Shown here in pieces: positions 8,137 through 16,014 of a stretch of 64,000 nucleotides of DNA. The stretch covers positions 558,001 through 622,000 of the forward strand of contig NZ_CP077093.1 of NCBI RefSeq assembly GCF_014268755.2, in the 5' to 3' direction. Numbering within the stretch: position 1 is the first letter of the stretch; every line of letters starts with the position of its first letter. The notes under the pieces are model-generated. The model searched no databases and was not told where the DNA came from. It saw only the letters and a program-made list of their open reading frames with translations. The stretch comes from Pseudomonas vanderleydeniana (GTDB lineage Bacteria; Pseudomonadota; Gammaproteobacteria; Pseudomonadales; Pseudomonadaceae). Position numbers and translations under genes: made by a program.

Positions 8137-8375
8137 TGGGTACGACTCTTCATGTCATGTGCAAAGAAAGGTAAAGACCAGAGTTCGTAGCAGTAATGAG
8201 CCGTTGTCTGGGGGGCCGCAAGGTTGAATTTTACGCCACGCAGTACCAGATTTCCACGTTGGGCGAGCACTGATCTGATAACGTTTTTTTCAGCAGGAGG
8301 ATCGACGCTCACAGCCTGCCTAGTCTTTGGGCTACCAGAGAAGCCGCAGGGCCGGGAGAATGTGATGGGGGCCAA
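8133..8375 (-). CDS. possible small ORF before the methyltransferase
   Basis: An 80-codon frame with a TTG start, ending in an ATGA overlap with the methyltransferase start (8133-8136). The overlap suggests translational coupling. Against it: no clear ribosome-binding site, no recognised domain, mixed base composition and a stop only a few codons above. The C-terminal half (LAAPQTTAHYCYELWSLPFF) reads like real protein, so it could be the tail of a decayed gene cut off by a rearrangement. Confidence 0.3.
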   Translation of the reverse strand: MAPITFSRPCGFSGSPKTRQAVSVDPPAEKNVIRSVLAQRGNLVLRGVKFNLAAPQTTAHYCYELWSLPFFAHDMKSRTQ

Positions 8376-8969
8376 GAAATTTTCAAGAACAAGGTGAGAT
8401 TTTTCACTCTAGGTCATGAGGTCAGATTTCTGCCGTCACCAGTAATCATTGATACCGCTCCGTTCGTAGGGCTTCTCCGTTGCGCAAACGCCGGTGCCTT
8501 GCAGAGCTCAATTGTCGATGTGCCGTTTTCCTCTCGATCAATCCGCTGATCAAAACACTCCCGAATATCATTTTGGATCGTCCCCACGTCATCCCGCCAA
8601 GAATGCTGAGTGTTATCAGGGATCAAGGCCCCTGCGACCTGTGAGGGTTGTCCACTACGCGGGACTGGCGGCTCCTTACGACCGGGAGCAAGGGCATTTC
8701 ATGATCTGGCCTCCTGAACACCGTTACCGGTGGGCGGGTGGAGGCAGCACTGGCTGACGAGACCAGCGCCTGAAGATCCTGAGCCGGGTGAACGCAGCGA
8801 TGCGATGACCGGGGCATGCCTGACTGTCAGTCAGGTGCAGTCCATTCCCTGGTCTGCGGCACCATCATCTGCAGCGCTGTTGCTGGTGATATCAGTGTTT
8901 GTCACGCCAATTCTCACGAGGGGAATTGCCGCAAAGCCATGTGCGACGTGGGCTGCAGCAGTGGTAGGA

Positions 8970-9003
8970 GCGCCCGTCTCTTTCCAGAGAAAGAGACGGG
9001 CGC
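8970..9003. repeat. perfect 15-bp inverted repeat
   Basis: GCGCCCGTCTCTTTC (8970-8984) and its exact reverse complement (8989-9003) flank a 4-base CAGA loop. No T-run follows on either side, so it is not an obvious terminator. Could be a protein-binding site, a REP-type element or a remnant transposon end. Confidence 0.6.
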
Positions 9004-9237
9004 AGGTTGGCGCCTACGAAATGGCCAAGCGGATAGGTTGCTGCTGGGCAGGAGGGTAGGGTGGCTGCCGCAGGGGCAACGATATTGAGTTGGCATCCAT
9101 CACATGGGTAGTGACCGTACGAGCTGCCGGACGCGAATCGTACTTGGGGGTTGAACCACCGCGGTTGCGGCGTGACCTTTCAGGTTTCTGGCCACATTCG
9201 GCTGCATCGGCAGCGCTTGCACCTACTGGTCTACGCC

Positions 9238-9327
9238 TGTGGACAATATTCGTCAAGCAAAGCGATTTCAGGTGGTTAGCACCTGTGGATAAAACTATCC
9301 CCCGGTGGACATCAGTGGTTTTCCACA
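9238..9327. promoter_or_regulatory. cluster of three DnaA-box-like 9-mers
   Basis: TGTGGACAA (9238-9246), TGTGGATAA (9284-9292, the exact complement of consensus TTATCCACA) and TTTTCCACA (9319-9327) occur within 90 bp. A real DnaA cluster could mean a replication or transfer function of the element, or chance. No replication gene is near. Confidence 0.35.
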
Positions 9328-9362
9328 GACGATTACTGTGCCAGTCGATTTTAATAAGGTTA

Positions 9363-9407
9363 GGTCCATTGAAACGGGGCGGCTTTGCCGCCTCGTTTCA
9401 ATGGACC
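9363..9407. repeat. near-perfect 21-bp inverted repeat downstream of the integrase
   Basis: Arms 9363-9383 and 9387-9407 match at 20 of 21 positions (the exception can form G-U in RNA) around a 3-base TTT loop. It lies just after the integrase stop and could end its transcript, although no run of T follows; it may instead be a recombination or protein-binding site. Confidence 0.55.
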
Positions 9408-9475
9408 CGCGCGGAGGAGCTTCATACGGTGCTGTGGGTAACTTCACAGCGAGTTTGAGGTGGTGGTGCGGCGGG

Positions 9476-10795
9476 CTACTCGGTCCTCTTGGCACTGCGA
9501 AGGCGCGTGACGTTCTCGCCCGTTTGCTTGGCAAACTCATGCGGTGTCACATGATCCTCGCGGTTCGCCTTCAGAAACCTGCTCCACCAGGTCATGATCA
9601 TCCGGCGCTCTTCGAGGAACTCGGCCTTGTGGGTATAGGCGGCGCGCACGTTGTTGCGTTCCTTGTGGCTCATCTGGCGCTCGATCGCTATCTCTGACCA
9701 CAGCCCGGACTCGACCAGCGCACTGCACGCCATGGCTCGGAACCCGTGGCCGCAGATATCCACCTTGGTGTCGTAGCCCATCGTCCTGAGCGCGGCATTC
9801 ACTGTGTTCTCGGACATCGGCTTCCAAGGTTTGGCATCCCCCGCGAACACCAGGTCGAATTTGCCGGTGATCGCGTGGATCTGCTCAAGCAAGCCCACTG
9901 CTTGCGGCGATAAGGGTACAACGTGAATGTCTCCAGCCATTTTCGTACCCCTTGTGGAAAACGGTACGCCGTCGAGTGCCGGGCGGGTGTCGGGGATTTC
10001 CCAGATTCCGCGCTTGAGGTCGAACTCGTTCCAACGGGCGAAGCGCAGTTCGCTGGAACGTACGAATACATGCAACGACAGCATCACCGTGAGGCGCGTG
10101 AGCGGGCGACCTCTGTAGTCCTCGATACATGCCAGTAGCTCTGGCAGCCGCGATAGGGGTAGTGCGGGTCTGTGAGTTACCCGTGGTGTCTTGATCGAGC
10201 CATCGAGATCGTGAGCCGGGTTCGCGGTAATCAGTCGCAGCCGTTTGGCCTCGCGCATGATGCTTTGCAGGTAGTTCTTGATCCTGAGCGCCACGTCGAT
10301 GGTGCCGCGCTTCGTCACGGCTTCCAGTGGCTGCATGAGGTCGTGGGTGTCCAGCTCAACGATTGCTCTGGCACCGATTAAAGGGAACACGTAGGTCTTC
10401 AATCGGCTGAGCACAGTCTTGGCGTGGCCGGGCGCCCACTTGGGCACCATGCTCGCATGCCAGTCGAGCGCAACGCTTTCGAAGGTGCGGCCGTTGATCA
10501 CGGCCTGGGTCTTGGCTTGTTGCTTGGATTGGATGGGGTCTATGCCGTTGGCAAGCTGCTGCCTGATCGTGAAGCGCTTGCGGCGTGCGTCACCCAGCCC
10601 GACCACCGGATAGCTGCCGAGGGCCGTCAGGCCTTCGCGGCCATCGGGTTTCACGTACCTGAGCCGCCAGCCTTTGCGGCCGTTGGGTTGCACAAGCAGG
10701 TAGAGACCGTCGCCGTCGAAGAGCTTGTACTCGCGCTCTCTGGGCTTTGCCGTGCGACAGGCGGTGTCGGTAAGCGGGGCGGTGGTGCGGGCCAT
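9476..10795 (-). CDS. P4-type tyrosine integrase
   Basis: A 439-residue site-specific recombinase. The N terminus is the DUF4102 arm-binding domain (LTDTACRTAKPREREYKLFDGDGLYL). The catalytic domain shows the first Arg in SSELRFARWNEF, the H-x-x-R box HGFRAM, and a C-terminal Tyr in NNVRAAYTHKAEF. Start ATG 10795 has GGAG about 10 bases before it. It should cut and rejoin DNA at the tRNA-Thr 3' end, producing the 17-bp repeat described. It reads away from the tRNA into the element, as in P4-like islands. Seems intact, so excision may be possible. An inverted repeat covers its start codon. Confidence 0.92.
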   Translation of the reverse strand: MARTTAPLTDTACRTAKPREREYKLFDGDGLYLLVQPNGRKGWRLRYVKPDGREGLTALGSYPVVGLGDARRKRFTIRQQLANGIDPIQSKQQAKTQAVINGRTFESVALDWHASMVPKWAPGHAKTVLSRLKTYVFPLIGARAIVELDTHDLMQPLEAVTKRGTIDVALRIKNYLQSIMREAKRLRLITANPAHDLDGSIKTPRVTHRPALPLSRLPELLACIEDYRGRPLTRLTVMLSLHVFVRSSELRFARWNEFDLKRGIWEIPDTRPALDGVPFSTRGTKMAGDIHVVPLSPQAVGLLEQIHAITGKFDLVFAGDAKPWKPMSENTVNAALRTMGYDTKVDICGHGFRAMACSALVESGLWSEIAIERQMSHKERNNVRAAYTHKAEFLEERRMIMTWWSRFLKANREDHVTPHEFAKQTGENVTRLRSAKRTE

Positions 10796-10847
10796 AAGGG
10801 TAGTCTCCGATATCGAAACGGACCTCTATCCTTAAAACTACCCTTAT
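10794..10847. promoter_or_regulatory. inverted repeat spanning the integrase start (operator candidate)
   Basis: ATAAGGGTAGT (10794-10804) includes the start codon complement; the inverted copy ACTACCCTTAT is at 10837-10847. Exact 11-bp arms about 43 bp centre to centre (four helical turns) suggest a protein-binding pair, for example integrase autoregulation or an excisionase/arm-type site. Confidence 0.5.
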
Positions 10848-10889
10848 TAGCGCTGGATACCCTCGGAATCCGACGGAACGCCAAAACGA

Positions 10890-10915
10890 AAAAACCCGCC
10901 AGAAGGCGGGTTTTT
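10890..10915 (-). terminator. rho-independent terminator of tRNA-Thr
   Basis: AAAAACCCGCC-AGAA-GGCGGGTTTTT hairpin about 45 bp after the tRNA 3' end. It lies inside the island, so the element brought or restored a terminator. Symmetric T/A runs would allow both directions. Confidence 0.75.
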
Positions 10916-10958
10916 CGGGGGTTCCAGAGATTTTGAAAGCTTTCTATGGAACCTTGAA

Positions 10959-11034
<76 letters not shown>

Positions 11035-11125
11035 ATGTCAGGGCGACGATTATAGCGATTGGCGGGGTTCTGTAAACCCCTGATATTTGACTATTTTTGC
11101 GGGCCCAATGGTGGTGGATCGCCGG

Positions 11126-12532
11126 CTATCCGCCGTCTGGGCGCGCTTCCAGGATCACCGCCAGCAGTCTGGCAGCCACTTCGCGCGCTTGTTCGGCCGA
11201 GGCCACGTTGGTAAAGCCCATCAGCAGGCCGCCTTCCTTGCCGGCCGTCAGTTGCCAGTGCGACAGGGCCTCGATGGCCAGCCCCGCCGCCCGTGCGCGC
11301 CGGGCGACCTGGGTATCCGGCACATCGACCAGTAGCCGCACCAGCAGGTTGATCCCGCCCGCCTGCGGATCGACCTTGAGCCTGCCGCCGCACACGTCTT
11401 CCAGCGCCTTGACCAGCAGCGCCCGGCGCACGCTGTACAGCTGGCGCATTTTCTTCAGGTGACGGGTGAAATGGCCTTGGTTGAGGAAGTCGCTGACTGT
11501 CGCCTGCAGCAGTTCCGGGCAGCGGTTGCGCAGCAGCCGGGCGAGCTGTTCGAAGCGTTCGACCTGGGCTCGTGGCACCACCAGGTAGGCCAGGCGCAGG
11601 CCGGGGAACAGCATCTTGCTGAAGGTGCCGGCATACAGCACGCGGTCGTGCTGGTCCTGGCTCTTCAGGGCGGGCAGGGGCCGGCCGCGGTAGCGGAATT
11701 CGCTGTCGTAGTCGTCTTCCAGTACCCAGCTGGAGTGCTCTCGTGCCCAGTCGAGCAGGGCCTGGCGGCGCGCCGGGCTCAAGGCGACGCCCAGCGGGCT
11801 CTGGTGGGCCGGGCTGACGATCGCCAGCCGTGCCGCCGGTGCTTGGCGGATGCCTTGCTGCACCTGCAGGCCGTCGCTGTCGACCGCCACCGGGATCAGT
11901 TTCACGCCACGATTGAGCAGGATCTGCCGCGCATGCAGGTAGCCGGGATCTTCGAACCAGCAGTCCTGGCCGGCCATTTCCAGGCTCTCGCAAACCCGTT
12001 CGAGTACGGCGTTGTAGCCGCTGCAGATGAACACCTGGTCCGGCGTGCATTGCACGCCTCGGTACAGGCCCAGGTACTGGGCGATGGCTGCGCGCAGGGG
12101 CGCGTAGCCACGCGGGTCGCTGAAGCCGAGGCTGGCGCTGTCGGTCTGGCGGGCGCGTTGGGTGATCAGGCGGGCCCAGAGCTTGCGCGGGAAGGCGTCC
12201 AGGGCCGGCATGCCCAGTTGCAGTGGCAGCGGTTGCTCCTGTTCGGTCGACGTGCTGTTGGCAGCCGGCTTGCCCGGAGCGCTGGGCAGGTCCAGGGCGA
12301 TGATGGTGCCAGCCTGGCCACGGGCCGTCAGGTAGCCTTCGCTGACCAGCAGCGCATAGGCGGCCTCGACGGTGCCTCGTGCCAGGTTGAGTTCGGCGGC
12401 GAGGGCGCGTACCGAGGGTACCCGGTCGCCGGGCCGCAACTGGCCGTCGGCGATCGCCCCGCGAATGCGTCGATAGACCACCAGGTACTTCGGTACACCC
12501 GGTTCGGCGACAGCGGCACTGGCTGGGGGCAT
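11126..12532 (-). CDS. MocR-type GntR regulator with aminotransferase-like domain
   Basis: About 468 residues from the ATG at 12532 (MPPASAAVAEPG; the frame is open to 12592). N-terminal GntR winged helix (VYRRIRGAIADGQLRPGDRVPSVRALAAELNLARGTVEAAYALL), then a class I aminotransferase fold that binds pyridoxal phosphate through the Lys of TFSKMLFPGLRLAY. MocR proteins use this domain to sense PLP or amino compounds, not for catalysis. It is divergent from the AhpD-like/GNAT/azoreductase operon (156 bp between starts), which it probably controls. The effector is unknown. Confidence 0.9.
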   Translation of the reverse strand: MPPASAAVAEPGVPKYLVVYRRIRGAIADGQLRPGDRVPSVRALAAELNLARGTVEAAYALLVSEGYLTARGQAGTIIALDLPSAPGKPAANSTSTEQEQPLPLQLGMPALDAFPRKLWARLITQRARQTDSASLGFSDPRGYAPLRAAIAQYLGLYRGVQCTPDQVFICSGYNAVLERVCESLEMAGQDCWFEDPGYLHARQILLNRGVKLIPVAVDSDGLQVQQGIRQAPAARLAIVSPAHQSPLGVALSPARRQALLDWAREHSSWVLEDDYDSEFRYRGRPLPALKSQDQHDRVLYAGTFSKMLFPGLRLAYLVVPRAQVERFEQLARLLRNRCPELLQATVSDFLNQGHFTRHLKKMRQLYSVRRALLVKALEDVCGGRLKVDPQAGGINLLVRLLVDVPDTQVARRARAAGLAIEALSHWQLTAGKEGGLLMGFTNVASAEQAREVAARLLAVILEARPDGG

Positions 12533-12688
12533 GGGCTTTTTCCGGGAATGGGCAGGGCGGTCCAGTCTAAACCCATCGCAGCGGTGGGACATGTCCCAAA
12601 TGGCTTGTCCGATCTTGGCCCTGTCGGTGCAGGGCAGTGGTCAGCAGACTGGAGGTCAGATCTTCATCGACCCACAGGAAAACCGACC

Positions 12689-13165
12689 ATGACACAACGT
12701 CTCGATTATTTTGCCGCCGCACCCCAGGGCTACAAGGCGCTGGGCGGCGTGAAAAGTTATGTACAGGGCTGCGGGCTGTCACCCCAGCTGATCGACCTGG
12801 TGTACCTGCGGGTTTCGCAGATCAATGGCTGCGCCTACTGCATCAACCAGCACTCGCGGGATCTGCTCAAGCTGGGCGTCAGCGCCGACAAGGTACAACT
12901 GGTGCCGGTGTGGCGCGAGGCCGAGTCGTTGTTCGAGACGCGTGAACGTGCTGCCCTGGCCTGGGCCGAGAGGGTGACCCTGGTGCACCAGACCGCGATT
13001 CCGGATGCGGACTACCAGGCCGTTGCGGCGGTGTTCGGCGAGAAGGAACTGGCTGACCTGACCTTGGCGATCGGTCTGATGAATGCCCTGAACCGTGTCG
13101 GCGTCGGCTTTCGCCTGGTGCCGCCCGGTGTTCGTGAGCATGAGGAGGTCGCCCGTGGACAGTGA
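12689..13165 (+). CDS. carboxymuconolactone decarboxylase/AhpD-like protein
   Basis: A 158-residue protein starting at ATG 12689 behind an AGGAA ribosome site; the longer upstream open frame is antisense to the regulator. The AhpD-type redox motif is present: C48-AY-C51-xxx-H55 in NGCAYCINQHS. Such proteins remove peroxides or handle oxidised organics, with the two Cys as reactive pair. First gene of a three-gene operon under the divergent MocR regulator; overlaps the next gene by 11 bp. Confidence 0.88.
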   Translation: MTQRLDYFAAAPQGYKALGGVKSYVQGCGLSPQLIDLVYLRVSQINGCAYCINQHSRDLLKLGVSADKVQLVPVWREAESLFETRERAALAWAERVTLVHQTAIPDADYQAVAAVFGEKELADLTLAIGLMNALNRVGVGFRLVPPGVREHEEVARGQ

Positions 13166-13601
13166 TCTGGAGTATCAACTGATCGAAAGCGAAGCCGATT
13201 GCCGCGAGTGCTTTGCCGTGATGCGCGAGTTGCGCCCGCACCTGGGCGACGAGCAGTCCTTCGCCGAACAGGTGTTCCGCCAGGGCGAGCAAGGTTATCG
13301 CCTGCTGGCGCTGCGTGAGCGGGGATGGGTGATCGGGCTGGCCGGCTTCCGGGTGACGGAGAATTTTCTCTATGGGCGCTTCGTCTATGTCGATGATCTG
13401 GTGGTGAGCGCCGCGCAGCAGCGGCGTGAGCTGGGAGCCGGGCTGCTGGAGGCGGTACGACGGCACACTCGGGCGCTGGGCTATCGTTACCTGGTGCTCG
13501 ATACTGGCCTGCACATGCCGTTGGCGCAGCGTTTCTACTTCCGGCAGGGGATGCTGGCCAAGGGGATGCACTTCTTTCAGGACCTGGAGCCCGCCGTATG
13601 A
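13155..13601 (+). CDS. GNAT-family N-acetyltransferase
   Basis: A 148-residue protein. I place the start at GTG 13155 because a perfect AGGAGG lies 6 bases before it (13143-13148); in-frame ATG 13140 lies before that site. GNAT features: central strand YVDDLVVSAAQQRRELGAGLLEA (acetyl-CoA loop R/Q-x-x-G-x-G/A region) and C-terminal YRYLVLDTG...AQRFYFRQGM. Substrate unknown. It overlaps the genes on both sides, so it is translationally coupled in the operon. Confidence 0.85.
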   Translation: MDSDLEYQLIESEADCRECFAVMRELRPHLGDEQSFAEQVFRQGEQGYRLLALRERGWVIGLAGFRVTENFLYGRFVYVDDLVVSAAQQRRELGAGLLEAVRRHTRALGYRYLVLDTGLHMPLAQRFYFRQGMLAKGMHFFQDLEPAV

Positions 13602-14200
13602 GTCGAGTGTTGTTGCTGAATTTCAGTCCCCACGGCAAGGCGGCTCGTGGCTATCAGTTGGCCGCCGATGTGTTGCAGGGTCTGCCGGGTGTCTCGGCGC
13701 TGGTCGAGCGGCAGTTGGGGAGCGAGCCACTGCCGCTGGTGAGCGGTGCCTACGCGACGGCCGTCACCACGCTGGATCGCCAGGCTGCGGCTGTCGAGGT
13801 CTCCGAGCAGCAGATCGTCGAGCTGGAGAACAGCGATCTGTTGGTGCTGTGTACGCCGCTACACAACTTCACGCTGCCGGCAGCGTTGAAGCTGTGGGTC
13901 GATCATGTGGTGCGGATTCAGCGCAGTTTCGGCGGCGATGGGGCAGGGCGGAAAGTCGGGCTGCTTAGGGACCGGCCAACCTTCGTGCTGGTCAGTTCCG
14001 GTGGTTTCATCCAGGGCGAGAAGGCCAACCAGCCGGATTTCCTGACCCCTTGCCTGACGGCGCAGCTGGATTGCGTGGGGATTCGGCAGGTGAGGTTTAT
14101 CTATCTGCAGGGATCCGTGCGTGGGGATGAGGCGGTGCGCCTGGAGATGGTCGAGGCCAGGAGATTGTTTCTTGAGGGGGTGTTGGCGGTGGTGGGTTGA
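13598..14200 (+). CDS. FMN-dependent NADH-azoreductase-like flavoprotein
   Basis: A 200-residue flavodoxin-fold oxidoreductase. N-terminal FMN phosphate loop LLLNFSPHGKAARGYQLA, then the AzoR-type segment TPLHNFTLPAALKLWVDHVVRIQRSF and LVSSGG. These enzymes reduce quinones, azo or nitro compounds with NAD(P)H. ATGA overlap with the GNAT gene. With the AhpD-like and GNAT proteins it suggests detoxification of a reactive or aromatic compound; the target is unknown. Confidence 0.85.
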   Translation: MSRVLLLNFSPHGKAARGYQLAADVLQGLPGVSALVERQLGSEPLPLVSGAYATAVTTLDRQAAAVEVSEQQIVELENSDLLVLCTPLHNFTLPAALKLWVDHVVRIQRSFGGDGAGRKVGLLRDRPTFVLVSSGGFIQGEKANQPDFLTPCLTAQLDCVGIRQVRFIYLQGSVRGDEAVRLEMVEARRLFLEGVLAVVG

Positions 14201-14599
14201 GGTGGATGGCCGCCTGCGGCGGATCGCCAGCAAGCGGAGCGCCGCCCGGCCGTCTCCCACAATGACCGCGGCCCTCTGTAGGCGCGTGGCTTGCCCGCGA
14301 ATAGGCCGTCAAGTCTTGCCCACAACCATAGAGTCTCCCACAAGGATTGGCGTGTCTTCAGAAAGGGGTTATTGCCGTTGGCTCGCGTGCTTATGCACAA
14401 GTGGTTGGTCGGCGGAGCAGCAAACGGAAGGATTTGTGAACGCGTTCTCAGCATGTTGCAACTGTCTGTTTTTCCGTCGATTTATTTCGTGAACAAAAAA
14501 TGACCAACCGTCTGTCGGCGATGCAGGCGTTGTTTTCAGCGGCTATGTGCTAAAAGCATCAACAGAGTTATCCACAGGCTGTGCATGGCAATGTGACAG
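14201..14599. other. intergenic stretch with REP remnants
   Basis: About 400 bp without a supported gene. The first part has degenerate Pseudomonas REP-like phrases (CCGCCTGCGGCGG, GCGTGGCTTGCCCGCGAATAGG); the last part has a single perfect DnaA box TTATCCACA (14568-14576). Short frames on both strands cross these repeats and are not credible. Confidence 0.45.
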
Positions 14600-15811
14600 T
14601 TAGTCGCGTTCGGCCAGCAGCATCAGGTTGCGTGGTGTCAGTGGGCTTTCGCAGAACTGACCGAGGCGTACGCGGTAGCCCTGTTCTTCCAGATACAGCG
14701 CCCGATCAAGCACCAGCCAGAGCTCCAGTGGGCGGCGGAACAGGCCGCGCAGCAGTTCCAGGTTGCGCACTTCGGCCAATCGTTGCCAGCCGGCGGCTTC
14801 CAGTTGCGCCCAATCCTGCTCGCCGACTGTGGATAACTCCTTGAGCGCGGCCAGGTCGCGGCAGTAGTCGGCGAAGGGCTTGTCCAGCCAGGCGCTGGGC
14901 AGCGAGGGCGTGGGCAGGTAGTCGTCGCTATCGCGCAACTGGCGTTGCAGCAGGTCGAAGGCCAGGCGACGAGCCATGGAGTGGTCGCGCTGGCGGCGTA
15001 CCCGATTGCCCGCAGTGACGGTTTCACTCAGGGGCAGGGCCAGGTCCTCCAGCGACAATTGCAGCCCGGAGGCCTTGGCGGCGATGGATAAGGGTTGGTA
15101 GTGGCTGGCGCTGATGCGGTTGTAGCAGCATGGGGCGATGGCCAGTTGTCCACAGCCGGCGCGGCTGGCGAGTTGCATCAGGCGCACGTGCAGGTCGCCG
15201 CAGGCGTGCAGGGCCACTGGTGTGTGGCCGGCATCCAGGCGCTGGGCGGCTTCGGTGGCCATGACGTCCTGCTGGACATGCTGGGCAGACAGGTGGTGAT
15301 GCTGGCTCAGGCGGGCGCCGCTGGCGACCAGGGCCGGGTCGTATTCCAGGCAGGTCAGTTGCTGGCCGGGTTGCAGCAGTCGACGACCGAGGTGGCCCTT
15401 GCCCGAGCACCAGTCGAGCCAGTGGCCGGGAGTGTGGGTGAAATCGAGGCAGGCGGCGAAGGCTTCGATCTGCTGCCATTTGCGACCGGGGACATCGACG
15501 TTGAGGCGTGGGCTGGCGGCCGGCAGCGATTTGTCCGGGAGGTTGCCGACGCTGGCCAGGGCTGCGGACTCGGCAGCCAGTGCCGGGAACGGCGCTGGGG
15601 CGCCAAGTTGCTCGGGATGGTTGTGACTGTTTTCGGCCTCTTCGAGGCTGCGCTGGCGGAGCCAGGTGGCGAGTTGCGGATGTTCGGTTTCCCACGGCAG
15701 TTGCAGGTGGGTGAAGGGCCGTGGGCTCCAGAGGTGCTGGTGAGCCGACAGGAAGGTGTCCAGGGCCTGGAAGCGAGTTTGCAGGGTGTGGCCTTGGAGG
15801 ATGGGGTGCAT
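14600..15811 (-). CDS. SAM-dependent methyltransferase-like protein (METTL25/GSTCD-type)
   Basis: About 403 residues from Met 15811 (MHPILQGHTLQ); the frame is open to 15895 but the upstream part lies in repeat DNA. The SAM-binding region is DWCSGKGHLGRRLL (near 137-150), followed by VALHACGDLHVRLM and a Cys pair IAPCCYN. This C-S-G-K-G-H / HACG / PCC pattern is that of the methyltransferase_32 group (METTL25, GSTCD, RRNAD1). Substrate unknown. It follows the amino-acid ABC transporter on the same strand, separated by a repeat-bearing gap of about 200 bp. Confidence 0.75.
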   Translation of the reverse strand: MHPILQGHTLQTRFQALDTFLSAHQHLWSPRPFTHLQLPWETEHPQLATWLRQRSLEEAENSHNHPEQLGAPAPFPALAAESAALASVGNLPDKSLPAASPRLNVDVPGRKWQQIEAFAACLDFTHTPGHWLDWCSGKGHLGRRLLQPGQQLTCLEYDPALVASGARLSQHHHLSAQHVQQDVMATEAAQRLDAGHTPVALHACGDLHVRLMQLASRAGCGQLAIAPCCYNRISASHYQPLSIAAKASGLQLSLEDLALPLSETVTAGNRVRRQRDHSMARRLAFDLLQRQLRDSDDYLPTPSLPSAWLDKPFADYCRDLAALKELSTVGEQDWAQLEAAGWQRLAEVRNLELLRGLFRRPLELWLVLDRALYLEEQGYRVRLGQFCESPLTPRNLMLLAERD

Positions 15812-15835
15812 GCTGGGGTCCGGGTTGTCGGGGCG

Positions 15836-15954
15836 GCTTCTTCGCGGATGAATCCGGCTCCCACAGTGTCGGCGTCGTTCGCAGGATTCATGCACGGCGC
15901 GAGCATCTTGTGGGAGCCGGCGGTCCGGCGTCCCGGTTTATCCGCGAAGAGGCC
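15836..15954. repeat. REP-type inverted pair
   Basis: TCGCGGATGAATCCGGCTCCCACA on one side and TGTGGGAGCCGG...TTTATCCGCGAAGAGG on the other form an inverted pair around a GC-rich core, the layout of Pseudomonas REP doublets (REPINs). Lies between the methyltransferase and ABC permease genes. Confidence 0.6.
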
Positions 15955-16014
15955 CCTCAAGTCGACAGAAATCTTCTGTCGCGCAGGTGATTTGAAACCC
16001 CCGCGCGATTCGCA

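Larger units (their letters stand above)
8376..9475. other. 1.1-kb gene-poor part of the island
   Basis: No frame here can be supported as a gene; short frames on both strands (for example a 70-codon minus-strand frame at 8414-8626) lack family resemblance. What it does hold: two strong hairpins (8970-9003 and 9363-9407) and three DnaA-box-like 9-mers between 9238 and 9327. It looks like a mixture of decayed genes and non-coding control sequence. Confidence 0.5.

Noticed and set aside
8414..8626. 70-codon minus-strand frame in the island
   Set aside because: No family features, no good ribosome site, and no coupling to neighbours.
8970..9003. Rho-independent terminator
   Set aside because: The stem is strong but no T-run follows on either strand and no gene ends beside it; kept as an inverted repeat only.
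11459..12688. Long plus-strand open frame before the AhpD-like gene
   Set aside because: It is antisense to the MocR regulator; the real gene starts at ATG 12689 behind AGGAA.
14568..14576. Single perfect DnaA box TTATCCACA before the methyltransferase-like gene's end
   Set aside because: A lone 9-mer is expected by chance at this scale and there is no replication gene nearby.
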